From Cacajao melanocephalus (lineage: Eukaryota > Chordata > Mammalia > Primates > Pitheciidae), in assembly GCA_963573385.1 (NCBI GenBank), contig CAUYLG010039330.1:16980-80979 (forward strand): a DNA stretch of 64,000 nt, read 5' to 3'. The position numbers were made by a program, and so were the translations under genes. Under the pieces are notes generated by a model, which did not search any database, was not told the origin of the DNA, and saw only the letters and a program-made list of their open reading frames with translations. This document shows, piece after piece, positions 10,935 to 22,898 of this stretch; position 1 is the first letter of the stretch, and the number at the start of each line of letters is the position of its first letter.

Positions 10935-11230
10935 AGTTACTGTGTATTGAACACTCGTTGTGTACTAGGCATTTCTGTTTGACACAAATAGTTAATAAAC
11001 AAGTAATATGTTCCAGGCACTGTTCTAGAACCTAGGGATGGAAAAGTGGAAAAAAATAATTTACCCTTAAAGAGGTAGTATATTATAATTTCATATAATC
11101 TTCACATAAGCAAGGAAGCATTATCACTCCCTATTTATTGATACAAGTCTGAGGTACAGTCTAGCTAGTAATTGCTGAAAAATCATGTAACTCTTATGTG
11201 GTCGATGTGTGATTGATATTACTCTGAGAC
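10935..11230 (-). mobile_element. MIR interrupted by an L2 fragment
   Basis: A reversed MIR starts with TTGAACACTCGTTGTGTACTAGGCA and resumes with ATATAATCTTCACATAAGCAAGG, CTCCCTATTTATTGATACAAGTCTGAGG and GTCTAGCTAGTAATTGCTG. Between about 10985 and 11083 sits a reversed L2-like piece (TGTTCCAGGCACTGTTCTAGAACCTAGGGATGG). Confidence 0.6.
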
Positions 11231-12785
11231 TAACTTCTAAGTGTATTCTTTATAATAAACTACACTGTTTCCTCAACATTTTGAACCTATAATATAGCAA
11301 GTATTTTCTTTTATTTTTATAAATGCCTATAGCTTATATTGGGTAAAAGCTACAATATTTAAAGTTCTGTCAAATTGACACTTGTGAAAAACATGTGATA
11401 CAAACATGACTAAAGGGCTGATCTAGATAGAATTCCAATAAGACATTTCTAAATACCTCTGGGAAAATGTTTTATCAATACACAGGCATTTTGGTATTGT
11501 TGAATACAAAAATCGTGTCAGCTTACTTTTGATTATGACTGAAAGTCTGTGCAAAGACACTTAAGCAAAAGAAAATCAAAAATATTTGTTCATGTAACTC
11601 AACCACTGGAGGGCTTGCTGGATTCAGGAGTGTCTAGATCAGGTGTTCAAAGAATATAAACAGGACTTGTCTTATCTTCTGTATTTCTCTGCTTTGCTCA
11701 GTCAGAAAACTCTTCTTGTGATTGACTTGTTATTTTAGCTCATAATCTCATAGAAATGAAAGCCTCTTTATTATGGCTCTGGGAAAGCTCTTGAAAAAGT
11801 CTCCCCTTGAACCAGCTTGGGTCATGTGTCTACCAGGTCTAGAGAGGATGGAGCACTTTGATTCCAAATCATGCATGTACTTGAACCTTATGGGCCATGC
11901 TGCATTTTTATGGAAAGCTAGATATCTAGACATACACAAAAGGCATGCTATAAAAACCATGTATCCAATATAGCTAGGAAAGCTCAAAACACATGACAGA
12001 GAGCAAGAAATGGGTGACAAAAGGTCCAATGAAGTTCACCAAATGAAAGCCACAGTTCATCACTGGAATCAAAGATTAATGTGGCACTGTGGTAAATTTC
12101 AGTACACTGCCATTTTGTCACAAGGTTTAAATTAGTCATCTGAAACTTAAAATGGAAAAATTTATGTAGGAGTAATATTTCATTGAAGTGATAAATAAAT
12201 GCTGGGAATAATCCTTCAAATGCAAACATATGCTCTATCTAGGTTAGGCCGTAAAACAGTTCTACTAGAGAACATTTTTTTGTGCAAGTTGCTAGAAACT
12301 TATTCACTTGTAAATTTTCAATCTTCCCTAAAGCAAATCCTCTTCTTGTATAAATTTATGATCAAATTGAAGAACGCATCTGAGCGATAAATTTTATGCG
12401 TTCTCCATGCTTATGGATTTTTCCTTTATTTCCCTATTTTTCCATATCCTTCCATCTTTGCTTCAGTTTCTTCCACTCTCCTCTCCCACCTAATGTCAAT
12501 GTATCTGTCAATAGCACTTGATCTGCGTAAGACCCTGCCATTATGCAGGTATACATTGTGTTGAACAGGGCTAAAGAGTTGCCCTGAAAGACTTCCAATA
12601 AAAGGCCATAACAAAGTATGATTTTGCTAGAGAATTGGTACCAGTTCTGATGACAAAGTTTGCTCACACATGCAGTAGAGAAGAAAGGAAAAGAGCTAAC
12701 AATTTCTGAGTATCTCCTATGTACTAAACGCTGTGCGAAGTAGATTTGCCTACATTTTCTTATTAAAGTGCACCCTTTCCGCATC
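11231..12785. other. No gene seen; unassigned
   Basis: About 1.55 kb with no repeat I can name and no splice-bounded open frame. Frames of 60-127 codons on both strands overlap one another and show no coding bias. Confidence 0.45.
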
Positions 12786-12870
12786 TGTGTTAGCTTGTTC
12801 AGGCTGTCTGTCAACAAACTCTAATAGACAGATGGCTTATAAACAACAGAACACTTTTATTTCTCAAGCA
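12786..12870 (-). mobile_element. MLT1 (MaLR) LTR end fragment
   Basis: TGTGTTAGCTTGTTCAGGCTG, then GATGGCTTATAAACAACAGAACACTTTTATTTCTCA, is the reverse of the 3' end of an MLT1-type LTR. Only about 85 bases are recognisable. Confidence 0.7.
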
Positions 12871-12949
12871 CGATTCAGTCACAAAATGTTAAATGAATAA
12901 TGAAGAGCTATGCAAAGCAAAAATAGTTCCTATAATTACTTATTCATTC

Positions 12950-13430
12950 TTCCAGTAAAATAAGTTAATAAATATAATATGTCTAGATTAGATGACATTT
13001 GTAATGTTATACCATGAACTGTGGATACAAAAAAAAATCATTTCTCCAGGTTCCAACAATCTACTTAGGGGTGGAGGACATACACACGGAATAGTTAAGA
13101 AAAATGGAAAGCATTATGGTCATTGCCTTAAAAGCTGGGAGAGAGGAAGATCAAGGTTGGCTGGTATGTCAACAGGGTCTGAATGAAAGAGATGGGTCCT
13201 GATGAAAAGTTAGGATTGGAGAATCAGAAGGGAGTGGGAAAGAACATGATCAATACTAGAATCAGAGACAGGAGATGAGTTAGCTGGAGTAAAGGGTTTG
13301 TGTATAAAAGTTAGAAACATGATTGAGTTGATTTTATAGACCCATGAAGCCAAACTGAGAGTTTTGTACTTTATGCTATAGAAACAAGTCAGAAATTTTC
13401 CTGATATAAATGTGGTATAAAAATATTGTT
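12950..13430 (-). mobile_element. L2 fragment
   Basis: A weak but ordered match to reversed L2: TACAAAAAAAAATCATTTCTCCAGGTTCCAACAATCTACTTAGGGGTGGAGGACATACACACGGAATAG, later TAGACCCATGAAGCCAAACTG and TTTTGTACTTTATGC. Confidence 0.5.
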
Positions 13431-13439
13431 ATTTTAGAT

Positions 13440-13672
13440 AGGTGGAATCTTTCCCAAGTCTTTTGGAAAGACCTAGGTATTTCCTGTTCTGCGTTCCTAC
13501 TGTAATTTTATATACCTCCACTGAAGCATATAGTGATCATTTTACAATTGTTGGATCTGTATTCTTACCAATAGACTGTAACTTCCTTGGGTAAGGAAGG
13601 ATGCAATTTTGTTTCATATCCCCAGTGCATGGTACATAGTGGGCATGCAATTAATTTGTTGAATGACCAACT
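13440..13672 (+). mobile_element. L2 3' end
   Basis: TAGACTGTAACTTCCTTGGGTAAGG, GCAATTTTGTTTCATATCCCCAGTGCATGGTACATAGTGGGCATGCAATTAATTTGTTGAATGA is a clear L2 terminus. It faces the L2 piece upstream. Confidence 0.8.
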
Positions 13673-13867
13673 GAAGAAACTGGACAAAATCAGGATTACA
13701 GTTAATCATTCAAATAAATGCTTTGCAAACAGAATGAAAAATATTTTATAATGACTTTTATGTGGACTCTCATCAAATTTTGCTGCAAAATAATCAAAGC
13801 AACATTACGAAATCATTACACTATGGAAGAGAATATATTTAAATGTCTTCATGTTGTCATGTTAAAT

Positions 13868-14177
13868 AAAATCTACCAGGCCAGCATGCTGGCTTATGTC
13901 TGCAATCCTAACAATTTGGAAGACCAAGGCAGGTGGATCTCCTGATCTCAGGAGTTTGAGACCAGCCTGGGCAACATGGTGAAACTCCATCTCTACAAAA
14001 AATACAAAAATTAGCTGGCCATGGTGGCATGCACCTGTGGTGGTCCCACTGTTTGGGAGGCTGAGGTGGAAGGATCGCTTGAGCCTGTGGGGTGAAGGTT
14101 GCAGTGAGCACAGATCACACCATTGCACTTCAGCCTGCATGATAGAGCAGGACCTTGTCAAAAAAAAAAAAATCTAC
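13868..14177 (+). mobile_element. AluJ-like element with TSD
   Basis: An old, diverged Alu dimer from 13879 to an A-tail at 14161-14172. AAAATCTAC occurs at 13868-13876 and again at 14169-14177. The many substitutions and the left-arm GACCAGCCTGGGCAACATGG fit AluJ. Confidence 0.92.
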
Positions 14178-16083
14178 TGAGAGATCAGATCCCCAGTACT
14201 GAGACTTTTAAGTGACTATTGGGATTGTAAGAGATTTTGCCTTTGTTTTACTTATCTGAATTTTTTAAGTTCTCTAAAAAATTATGAACATCTCTCAAGT
14301 GATAATAATGAATCCTGAAAGTATTATAAAATTGTTAAAGGGGCAATTTAGTGCATAGTCTATATTTTCTGAAATTGCCTTATCTATTAGGGCAAGATTC
14401 CAATTTTGGAGTTACACATGAGAACAAAACCATCTATTTGTGAAATGTGAAGATGAAAAACATGCTGAACTATCTATCCTTTATGACTATCAAGCTCCTT
14501 TACTTTACAATATGATTTTCAATTATACTCTCAAGTGGCACTTTTATTTTATAATTTAAAATAGCATGCTTGATAATACATATACCTGGGAGTAGCTTTA
14601 CTACATCATAGTCAATGGAAATAAATCTTGCCTCTTTCCACTCTAGTGTACTTATCTTGCAAATCTCCATTAACCACATTGAGGCATTATGCATATGAGA
14701 AGTGGCATTTGTTTTTTTATTACCACTTGGTTGAAGCTCACTCAGCTTTCCCCTGCATATTGGTTTCAGCAACACAACACATAAAATGGAACTTTTCCAA
14801 ATCACATCCTATCTCTGTGTAAGTGTGGGCTTGCCTGTTGCTTACCCTGCAATTTCTCCTTGGCTTTCAAATGCCTGTCCTCTGGCCCCTGGTAGAGCAG
14901 CTCTGGGAGAATAGTATCCGTCCCATCAGCTTAGCGAACAGCTGGAGTTCCTCTGCAGACCTTTTGGTTGGTGGGCAACTGTGTGGACTCCAGTGACTCA
15001 CATACTCATAATTATGTGCACACACGGGCTTCACATCCTGCATTTGTTTCTTCGCCTCCTGTAGTGCTTAAGTAATAAAGAGAGGACTTTTCTCCATTTT
15101 CTAAACCCAAAACAACCTGCTTGGCTCCAGCCTTTGTGAGTCCTATTGCAGGTTTCTATTTTCCTGTTCCTGCTGATCCCTCTGGCTTTCAACCAAGGTT
15201 TAACCATAACACTCCCATCAGAGTCCTTAAAGAATAAAGGTTTCCAGCACGAGTACACTATATTAATAAATGAAACCCAACCTTTTAAAAATTACACTGT
15301 CAGAAAAACCCATTAGGCTGTAAAAGTGTTGAAGTAAACATTAGATTTTAATATCTACTGCTGCTTAGATTTTTCTGAACTGAAAAATCCCCAGTGAGCA
15401 CTTAAAACTTCATTACTCCACTGAAAGGTTGTGAAAGGCTATTTAAAGGTTTTCAATTTTGTTGAAGTCTAGAGGTTATTACAACTGGAAAGAATACAAA
15501 CCCTAATATTACAAGGAATGAAAGGAATGAAATTTATGTTCTCATCTTCCCTGCAGTTTAATCCAGGTCTATTAGATTCATTGGTAAAAATTAGGACAGG
15601 TTGAAAACTTTTCTACAGGTTTGATGAAAAATAATATTTGGACACGATGAAAAGTATTGCTGTCTGTATCACACTCAAAGAAATGGTTTATCTCCCAGTT
15701 CTCTGGTCAGAAGTCATTTCAAGATCAGCCTCTACTCGAAACTCCTTAAATCATTTCAAAAGTCAAGACAAAAACTTAGTGCAATGCTGTGCCAAAGAGC
15801 CGACATGAGAAACTGGACTTCCAACTCAAACTCACGAATACAAAACACTTGGTGATTATGTTCTGTTTCCATGATTTTTTAAATCTATATTTTTAATGGA
15901 AGAAATTTGTTTTCTTTTTAGTGTGCCAAACTTGGTATTGATATTATTTAATGAAGGAGTGTTAGATACTTTGAACAGCCCTCATTCTTATTTCAAAGAC
16001 GCCCTTGACTTTTTCTCCACCCAGCATCTGCACATAGAGTGGCTTTGGGTTACTTAATATAATGTTATTGTCCGTATGTCCTT
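14178..16083. other. No gene supported; unassigned
   Basis: About 1.9 kb. A GC-richer patch at 14825-15255 has AATAAA-like motifs near 15074 and could be a decayed LTR, but I cannot place it. The 101-codon minus frame at 14500-14805 has no splice context or motif. Confidence 0.4.
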
Positions 16084-16168
16084 TCATCTATCTATCTACC
16101 TACCTATCAATCATATATCTATTATCTATCATCTATCATCTATCTATCATCTCTCTGTCATCTATCAT
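16084..16168. repeat. TCTA/ATCT microsatellite
   Basis: Imperfect TCTA, CCTA and ATCATC repeats (GATA-type on the other strand) with many interruptions. Confidence 0.9.
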
Positions 16169-16169
16169 G

Positions 16170-16440
16170 TCTAGTGCTGTGCTGCACAATAGAGTCATAA
16201 GAAGATTACAGACTATTGTGAGGTAGATAATTTAACAAATTATAGCATAGGATGAAGTGAAGAGTGTCATTCTGGAGGCGTACTCAAGGAGCAATGAGCT
16301 CTCAGAGGAAGAGCCTCGCCTCCTTGTCTGTTAGGAAGGTTTCTTTGAGAAGGACATATTCAAGCTGGATTTCAAAGGATGAGTCGTGGAGGGAATGGGA
16401 CAAAGGGAGTGTCACAAAAGAAATTTTATACTTACAAATG
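16170..16440 (-). mobile_element. L2 fragment
   Basis: Reversed L2 blocks: GTCTAGTGCTGTGCTGCACAATAG, then TAGGAAGGTTTCTTTGAGAAGGACATATTCAAGCTGGATTTCAAAGGATGAG. Confidence 0.6.
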
Positions 16441-16559
16441 CACAGCAGCATGTAAGAGCACAGCATCTAATTCAGGATGGCTTGGCGTAGAGGCTTGGCA
16501 TGAGTCTGAAAAAAGAGTCTGGGATGAATGGTGAAGGACTGCTGTTGAGGGATGTATTC

Positions 16560-17045
16560 AGTTTGGTTAGGGAGTTTTACAATTTTTTTTTCTGTTTGTA
16601 AACGTAATAATACATGCTTATTGTAAAACATTGAAATTTTAGAAAAATATAAAGAAAACATCAAAAAATAATCCGTAATCCCATCATGTAGTGGAAATCA
16701 TTGCTAATATTTTGGTGTATTTCTTTCCAGCCTTTCCTGTACACTTTCTTTTTTCTTGGTATAATTGAAATCAAATCATAGGTACAATTCTACATACTGC
16801 TTTTCTAAAAAATATCATTGTCACTAATACATGATTCTATGTTATCTTTTCTTCATAATCATAATGATGGTTACATCATAATCTGTTAATAAATGCAACC
16901 ATTTTTTTTAGTTGATAAATTTTTGTATTGTTTTTAAGTATTTGACATTGCAATGCTATGATGGCCATTGTCTGCCTAAGTATTTTTCTAGTGTTTGGAT
17001 TATTTCCTGGGTTGTATTTTTCAGATAATGTACGTCATATGCTCA
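16560..17045 (-). mobile_element. Ancient L1ME/HAL1-type fragment
   Basis: Read on the plus strand: ATACATGCTTATTGTAAAACATTGAAATTTTAGAAAAATATAAAGAA, then AATCCGTAATCCCATCATGTAG, GCTAATATTTTGGTGTATTTCTTTCCAGCC, then a decayed reversed ORF2 end (GGTTACATCATAATCTG ... GGATTATTTCCTGGG). This is a common old LINE 3' region in reverse. Confidence 0.55.
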
Positions 17046-17569
17046 GCACAGTACTTGACCCAAATATTACCAGTTGTTATTGTTAGAAGTTAAAACATTG
17101 GGTAAAAGGTAAGAATAACTTTCAAGTTCTGATATAGATTATTAATTTTTTTCAAAATTGTTTTAAGGATTTCTACTTCTGCAAGAGATAACATGACAGT
17201 CCCTCTTTTATTGTTTTGTCACCCACAGTAAATATTCACACAAAAATAGCTTTGCTAATTATATAGTAAAACATAACATGCCATTGATGTAATTTCTATT
17301 TCTTTGAGTTGTGGTGCCAAATATTAATTAGATGTTTATTGACCTTTCACGATTCCTTTTCTGTCTTCATTTTCTTTGACCATTGTAAGAGATTCTGGAA
17401 GCCCTGCTAGAGAACTTGGACTTTAACCAATTGGCAATGGAGAGAGTTACTGAAGCTTTCAAGGTTTTTGCAGTTGTATAAAAATGATAATCTCAGTAAC
17501 ATAATTCATTGCTCTTTGATTATTAGCTCTATAATAACACTATCACATATGGTTTTAAGAAGTATGATA
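17046..17569. other. No gene seen; unassigned
   Basis: No repeat or exon recognised. At 17340-17410 the DNA is slightly less AT-rich but has no open splice-bounded frame. Confidence 0.45.
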
Positions 17570-17692
17570 ATGATATACAATAGTAGCTCTTAATGTTATT
17601 TCATGATGATATACAATAGTAGCTCTTAATGTTATTTCATATGACAATAGTAGCTACTAATGTTATTTCATGATGATAATGAAATAACAATA
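17570..17692. repeat. Local tandem repeat, 31-43 bp period
   Basis: CAATAGTAGCT recurs at 17578, 17614, 17645 and 17688. The first three copies continue with (CT)TAATGTTATTTCAT, and the fourth enters a MIR. The first two units are nearly identical over 36 bases. Confidence 0.9.
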
Positions 17693-17810
17693 GTAGCTCC
17701 CACTTATTAAATGCCTCCTATGTACCATTATTATATGGACAGTTTCAATATTATTTTAATTAATTCTCACAACACTATTAGGTATTATAATCTCTGCAGC
17801 ATAGCTTAAA
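17680..17810 (-). mobile_element. MIR fragment
   Basis: ATAGTAGCTCCCACTTATTAAATGCCTCCTATGTACC and TTAATTCTCACAACACTATTAGGTATTATAATC are reversed MIR blocks. The tandem repeat upstream seems to have grown from the start of this MIR. Confidence 0.7.
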
Positions 17811-18321
17811 GTTTAGGAGTGTCAAATATTCATCCTTCCTCTCTTCTGATTCTATCTAGTAGAGAACTAACACAAGGAACACAACTAACTACAATAACAT
17901 TTCCAGACATTGTCTAAAGCTACATTTGGGACTTGCCATGTGATTTATTTAACTGCTTAACCATAATGCATCTAAAATATAAATAATCTGCATTTTGTTC
18001 ATATTTAACTGCACTGACTTCAAAAACATTTTTATTATTGTTGAACCTATTTCATAAAGAGAGATGATTTAATGGATGACCTCTTTGAGAAATGCCTCTT
18101 AGTAAAGTCATTAGGTAATTAGACTATTTAGGCATAATTAGACTATTTAGGTCCACAATTTCCCCAAGAAATTTTTCCTTAGTTTTGAGAAAGATTTTAT
18201 GACATATTTCAATTGTAAAAATGATGGAGGATTATCTAAACCAAGAAATGCAACAAACAAACAAAATTGGGTTCACAATGTTGACTTTGAATTATGGGTC
18301 ACTCTTCAGCATTAATCAATT
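17811..18321. other. No gene seen; unassigned
   Basis: AT-rich DNA. A 19-base direct repeat (TTAGACTATTTAGG context) occurs near 18119 and 18139. Nothing else was recognised. Confidence 0.45.
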
Positions 18322-18937
18322 TTCATTCAAAAAATATATATTAGTTCTTAATAGTAGTTGAAAATTGAAACTTGCCCTCATAGAGGAGGACGTAAACCCC
18401 AACAATCCAACAAATTCTTTTGGAATTTTAAATTGCAATAAATACTTTCAAGAAAAATTACAGGAGACCTAAACAAGTAGTGGAGAAGCCAGCTCTGAGG
18501 AAGTGGTGTTTAGCCTGAGATTCAAAGGATAAATTAGAAATAGCCTGGTGTATCAGAGGGAGAAGGTATTCTAGGGAAAGATCCTAAAGCAGGAAAGAGG
18601 GTGGGTGCTTTTAACAACTGATAAGACCAGTGTGGTGAGAACCCAAGTTTGGTTGGAGATGAAGCAAAGAGGTGGAAAAGAAATCAATGATGCAAGACCC
18701 TGAAGGATGTTAACACTTTTGGAATTTATTCTAAGTGTGATGAAAAACCATGATTTTTTTTTAAAAAAGGAGTGACATGATCCTATTTACAGTTAAAAGG
18801 TTGTATTTGGCTACTGTAAGCAGAAAGACCAGATGGAGAAAAAAGCAGCTGGAGAGAGGCCAGTTAGGAGATGAGGAAGTGATATACTATGTTTTAATGG
18901 TGTCTTGGATTGGGGTCAGAACACAGGAAATGAAAAA
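18322..18937 (-). mobile_element. L2 fragment, about 600 bp
   Basis: A long reversed L2 in expected order: GAAGTGGTGTTTAGCCTGAGATTCAAAGGAT, GGAAAGATCCTAAAGCAGGAAAG, GACCAGTGTGGTGAGAAC, GCAAGACCCTGAAGGATG, AATTTATTCTAAGTGTGATG, GGAGTGACATGATCC, GGCTACTGTAAGCAGAAAG and GAGGCCAGTTAGGAG. Confidence 0.75.
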
Positions 18938-19026
18938 CAAAGACCAATAGAAGAGAACAGAGGCCTCGGAGGCAATGCCACACATCTACAACTATCTGAT
19001 TTTTTGACAAACCTGACAAAAGCAAT
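18938..19026 (+). mobile_element. Isolated 89-bp L1 ORF2 fragment
   Basis: Matches the L1 ORF2 segment that is also present at 45847-45935 and 53790-53880 in this window (CAGAGGCCTC, GGCAATGCCACACATCTACAA, TTTGACAAACCTGACAAAA). It ends abruptly on both sides, has no A-tail and no 3' UTR. Confidence 0.85.
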
Positions 19027-22000
19027 AACATTCTGCTTCTTATATTTATGGATGGAATAAAAAGCAATTAAAAGTTGAGGTCAGAGAGGGAGCAGAATTT
19101 TCATGGGTATTTCAATTCACATGTTGATAAAATGTGTAAATAACATTATAATTAGTTCTCCCCAATCCTCACTTTCATTGAACAGCGATAGAGTAGTATG
19201 GTAAGTAGAGTTGTTTGTTTTTAAAGTAATAAACTGAAGTCACCTCTGTTATCACTGATATAAGGAGTGGGAAAACACGGGAGCTGTTCTAACCATGATC
19301 CTTAAAGGACTAAGCAGCATTTCCCACTCTCCACTAAACCTCCCTATCCACTGAATAAAATAACTACTGCAGAATAGCAATTTTCCCTTGCTTAAATTTG
19401 GTTTTAAAGTGAAGCATAACTTTCTGAATAATTATTTTCAGCTTGTAAATGATGTCTCTCTAAAGCCAACCAAGCATATAACAAGAAGATGAAGATGAGA
19501 CTTATTTTCACTTCATTTCACTTCTCTGTAATTGACAAGCTCTCGCTTGGTGTCAACTTTAAAAGATGACAAATCCTAAATCTTAGAGAACCCAATTCAG
19601 TAGTTCAGCTTTCTAAATTGTTTGTAAATTAATGTATATTTTCAAATGAGTCAGGCATGAAATATAAGATGATATCTATATTACAAAAAATATTAATTTC
19701 CTTGTCTTTCTCTTTTTCCCAGTTGAAGACAAAAGGTACAAGGAAAATATTCATTTTGTTAAGAGACTGTGAAAATGAACATATACTGTGCATTTTAGCA
19801 GTTTGGCTTTATCTTTTTTTACACTAATTTATTTCCATCTTTTATAAAATACAGGTTATTCAGTTTGTAAAGCTCTGTGTGTTGATGAGGTGAAGATTTG
19901 TGACATGTGTCAATACATTATATTTTTAATGTAGGCTCATTTAGATTCAATAAATAAATTAATACTTGGAGCCCTGCTGGTTTAAAGGCTAGCCAGAGTC
20001 CTCTCTTTAGGTAGCCTTTGCCTCAGTTTACTGACATGTAAGTAAATGCTTCTGTGTTGTTTCTATGCAAACTGATTGACAGTTGCACAGCACTTTGTAC
20101 ATTTTTAGTTCTTGACTAAACTTGCTATAACACTGATATCAGTGATTTGCTGAAGGGTACATAAGATAGACACTGAGATTTTCTGTTGCTCTCAAATAAA
20201 ATTTCAGATAATTTTTTAGCCCCATCGATTAACTATATATTTTGTGTCCAACAGTTAACTCCAATATCACTATCAAAAAGTATCGATCTAAATTAATTAA
20301 TGATCATTAGGGGACAGTCAAATCATATTTCTCTTAAAGAAATCACATTTCATATGAGACTATTTCCTTAATACTTTAACATACTATATTAAGGAAAGCT
20401 AGGAAAATATCTCCATTTCAGGAAATCTGAGTGGAAAAATTTCCAAGTTGTTTTAAAAATTAGTTCTTCCTTGATCAACTGTCACAGTTATCATCAAATA
20501 TTATTGGACATAAAATTAACATAAATTAAATGAATTAATAAAAGCAAAGTACCTGTTTTAATGAACAAGATCACTTTCTCTCTGGGATAAGAAACAGTGA
20601 CCAGTGAAGTAGTCAGTTAGGTCACAGTTAAATTCAACAGAGACTTTGTTTAGGAACATTATATAAAAGCATGTACTTGTGGAAATAAGAAGCACTTTAA
20701 ATGTCATCTCACCTAACCTAATTATTTTACAGAAAATATGAAGATAGGATAATTAATACAAATCTAAAAGGGGAAAAGTTAAGACAGTATTTTAAAATAG
20801 TCTTTTATATATCATGCATATTTCATTATGTGTATTAGTGAAGAACACAAGGGTGACATTTTACATATTAAAAGATTCACGTCTGAGTTCAAGACTATGT
20901 CACTAACCACTGTGGTTTCACAGTAATAAAGGGATAGCATAAAAGCTCAGCTACTTGAGTTGCTGATTCAGCTGCTGCCATCAACAAGGGGACAGCATTT
21001 TTATCTGACATAAGTCAATGAAGGGAATATAATTTAATGCAAAACTCTGTGATTGAAGAACAGAGAAGGAAACCAAAGACTCTAATTTGGGGTTCCAAAA
21101 CAATTATGTATGAGTTCTTTGATTTCAATGGTTCTAATATTACCGTTTCACTAATTAAAATTGAGTCTCTTGACTGAACATTTTTCATTGAACTCTTCTA
21201 AATGTATTTCTAAAATGCTCTGTCTCTACACTGCACCAATAATTTCTATATCCTGCCATTTGGCACAGTGTCTTGAATCTAGACAGTGTTAGTTACACTT
21301 ACGAGTTTTGGTGATTTGTTTGTTCTGCCTTTGTGCTTGGTCCATTCATAAATTCCAGAAGCAAGAAGTATTATTTTATTATAATATAGTTATTTGTGTA
21401 GATTTCCATCTTTCCCTTAGATTCTGTGATTCTTAAGGGCATCAGTTTTTTTATTTTATTCGTAATGCCAAGTAAGTGCCATGATCTGGGTAGGTGCTAA
21501 GAAAAAAAAATTTCAAGAAAAAAAAGAATGAATGTGAATGCATTTCCAGGATTATCAATTGTTCTTCCAATAAGCTAGCTATATATATTCCTGTCAGTTC
21601 TGTCTTACATGTAAGATATGTTTTTAAAAACAGTTATAAAGGTATCTAATACATGAAGTCACATTTTCTTACTCTCCTCTGAGACTTACAGGGTTGGGAC
21701 ATAGCTCATTCTTAAAATGCTAGTATCCAGGCACAGCAACCATTTTGCAAAGCAGCTGTATCTGATTTCTTCATTTCCCTGAAAGAATTTCTAGATAACA
21801 TAAAGAAAATGGGATTATCTAAGGAAGCAAAGACACTAAAGTCTATTGATTAAGGTTTTTGATTATCCATGTTATAGCTTTCCTCTATTGCCCTGATAAA
21901 TACTTGGTTGCTCATATCATTATCACCACCAATACTTGCACTTGGAAGATCATTAAAATACTTAGTTAAGGGGGTCTTTCATAGATCAATGCCTAACAGA

Positions 22001-22266
22001 ATGCATTAGATTCATATGAAACTCAAAAAAAATTAAATATCTGAAAGAGATAACCTGATTATGGGTTTATTTTCTAATGCTATATTTGCTCTATTGGTCT
22101 GATCAATAGTATTGCTAAATTACTCTTAAGTAAAAGATGTTGTGAACAATTATGCACCTACTTTGACATGATTTTGTTTGTTCATTTGATGATCAGAGCT
22201 TTCTCATGGTTTCTAGATGCAATCTCTTCTACCTTTCATAGTATACACAACTTCTTTGGTTTAGAA
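19027..22266. other. No gene seen; 3.2 kb unassigned
   Basis: The longest stretch without a repeat I can name. It is AT-rich throughout. The part around 19960-20110 is less AT-rich and contains TGATTGACAG at 20073-20082, the PBX-MEIS consensus decamer. No open frame with splice sites was found. Confidence 0.45.
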
Positions 22267-22495
22267 AAAGGGTTGGCAAGCCCTTTCTGTAAAGGGACAC
22301 AGAATAAATATTTTCAGTTTTTGGGCCATGTGGTCCCTGTCACAGGTACTCCACTCTGTTACTGTAGCATGAAAGCAGTCATAGACAATACATATAACAA
22401 AATAGACAGGGCTGTTGTTCAATAAAATTTCATGTATAAAAACAGGTGGGAGGCTGAATTTGGAGTCATCAGTTGCCAATCCCTGGAACTTATTT
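22267..22495 (+). mobile_element. MER20 hAT-Charlie DNA transposon
   Basis: A full-length non-autonomous element. The left end is GGGTTGGCAAGCC, followed by TTTCTGTAAAGGGACACAG, ATATTTTCAGTTTTTGGGCCATGTGGTC, ACTCCACTCTGTTACTGTAGCATGAAAGCAGTCATAGACAATAC and TTCAATAAAATTTCATGTATAAAAACAGG. The right end is GTTGCCAATCCCTG, the inverted terminus. The length of about 229 bp agrees with the family. Confidence 0.85.
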
Positions 22496-22893
22496 TCAAA
22501 TGTCATTTTCAACAATGTTGTACTATTTTTTTAGATCCAGAAAAAAAATATACAATTGTGATTCCACTATCAAGCACTTAAAATAGTATAATCTTCTATT
22601 ATAGGTCACATCAATTCTCAGGCTTAGAGCTCAAATCTGTGGAGTAATAGCAGTATGTCCTTTCTACCTCTTTTGCATAGATGGAACTACTGTATGTGAA
22701 AGTTTTCTGTTTTGATCACTTGTGAAGTGCTATATAAAGCCAGTGTAGGATTATTTTGGAAGTCTTTGAATCTGTGAAATTATTGAGATCAAAAGTTCTT
22801 AAACAGTTGGTCCTAAAAATGTAATAATTATTTAAAAATTAGTTTTTATGAGGTTTTTAAAATGTGACTATATTATGGTAGACAAAATACATG
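22496..22893. other. No gene seen; unassigned
   Basis: AT-rich flank between MER20 and the MaLR element; nothing recognised. Confidence 0.45.
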
Positions 22894-22898
22894 CTTAA

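Noticed and set aside
12434..12817. 127-codon minus frame
   Set aside because: It begins in an MLT1 LTR remnant, has no splice context or motif, and another frame overlaps it.
14825..15255. Possible solo LTR or exon cluster in GC-richer DNA
   Set aside because: I could match neither LTR termini nor splice-bounded open frames. A database search would be needed to decide.
16084..16168. CRISPR-like short repeats
   Set aside because: It is a simple TCTA/ATCT microsatellite without unique spacers, and the genome is primate.
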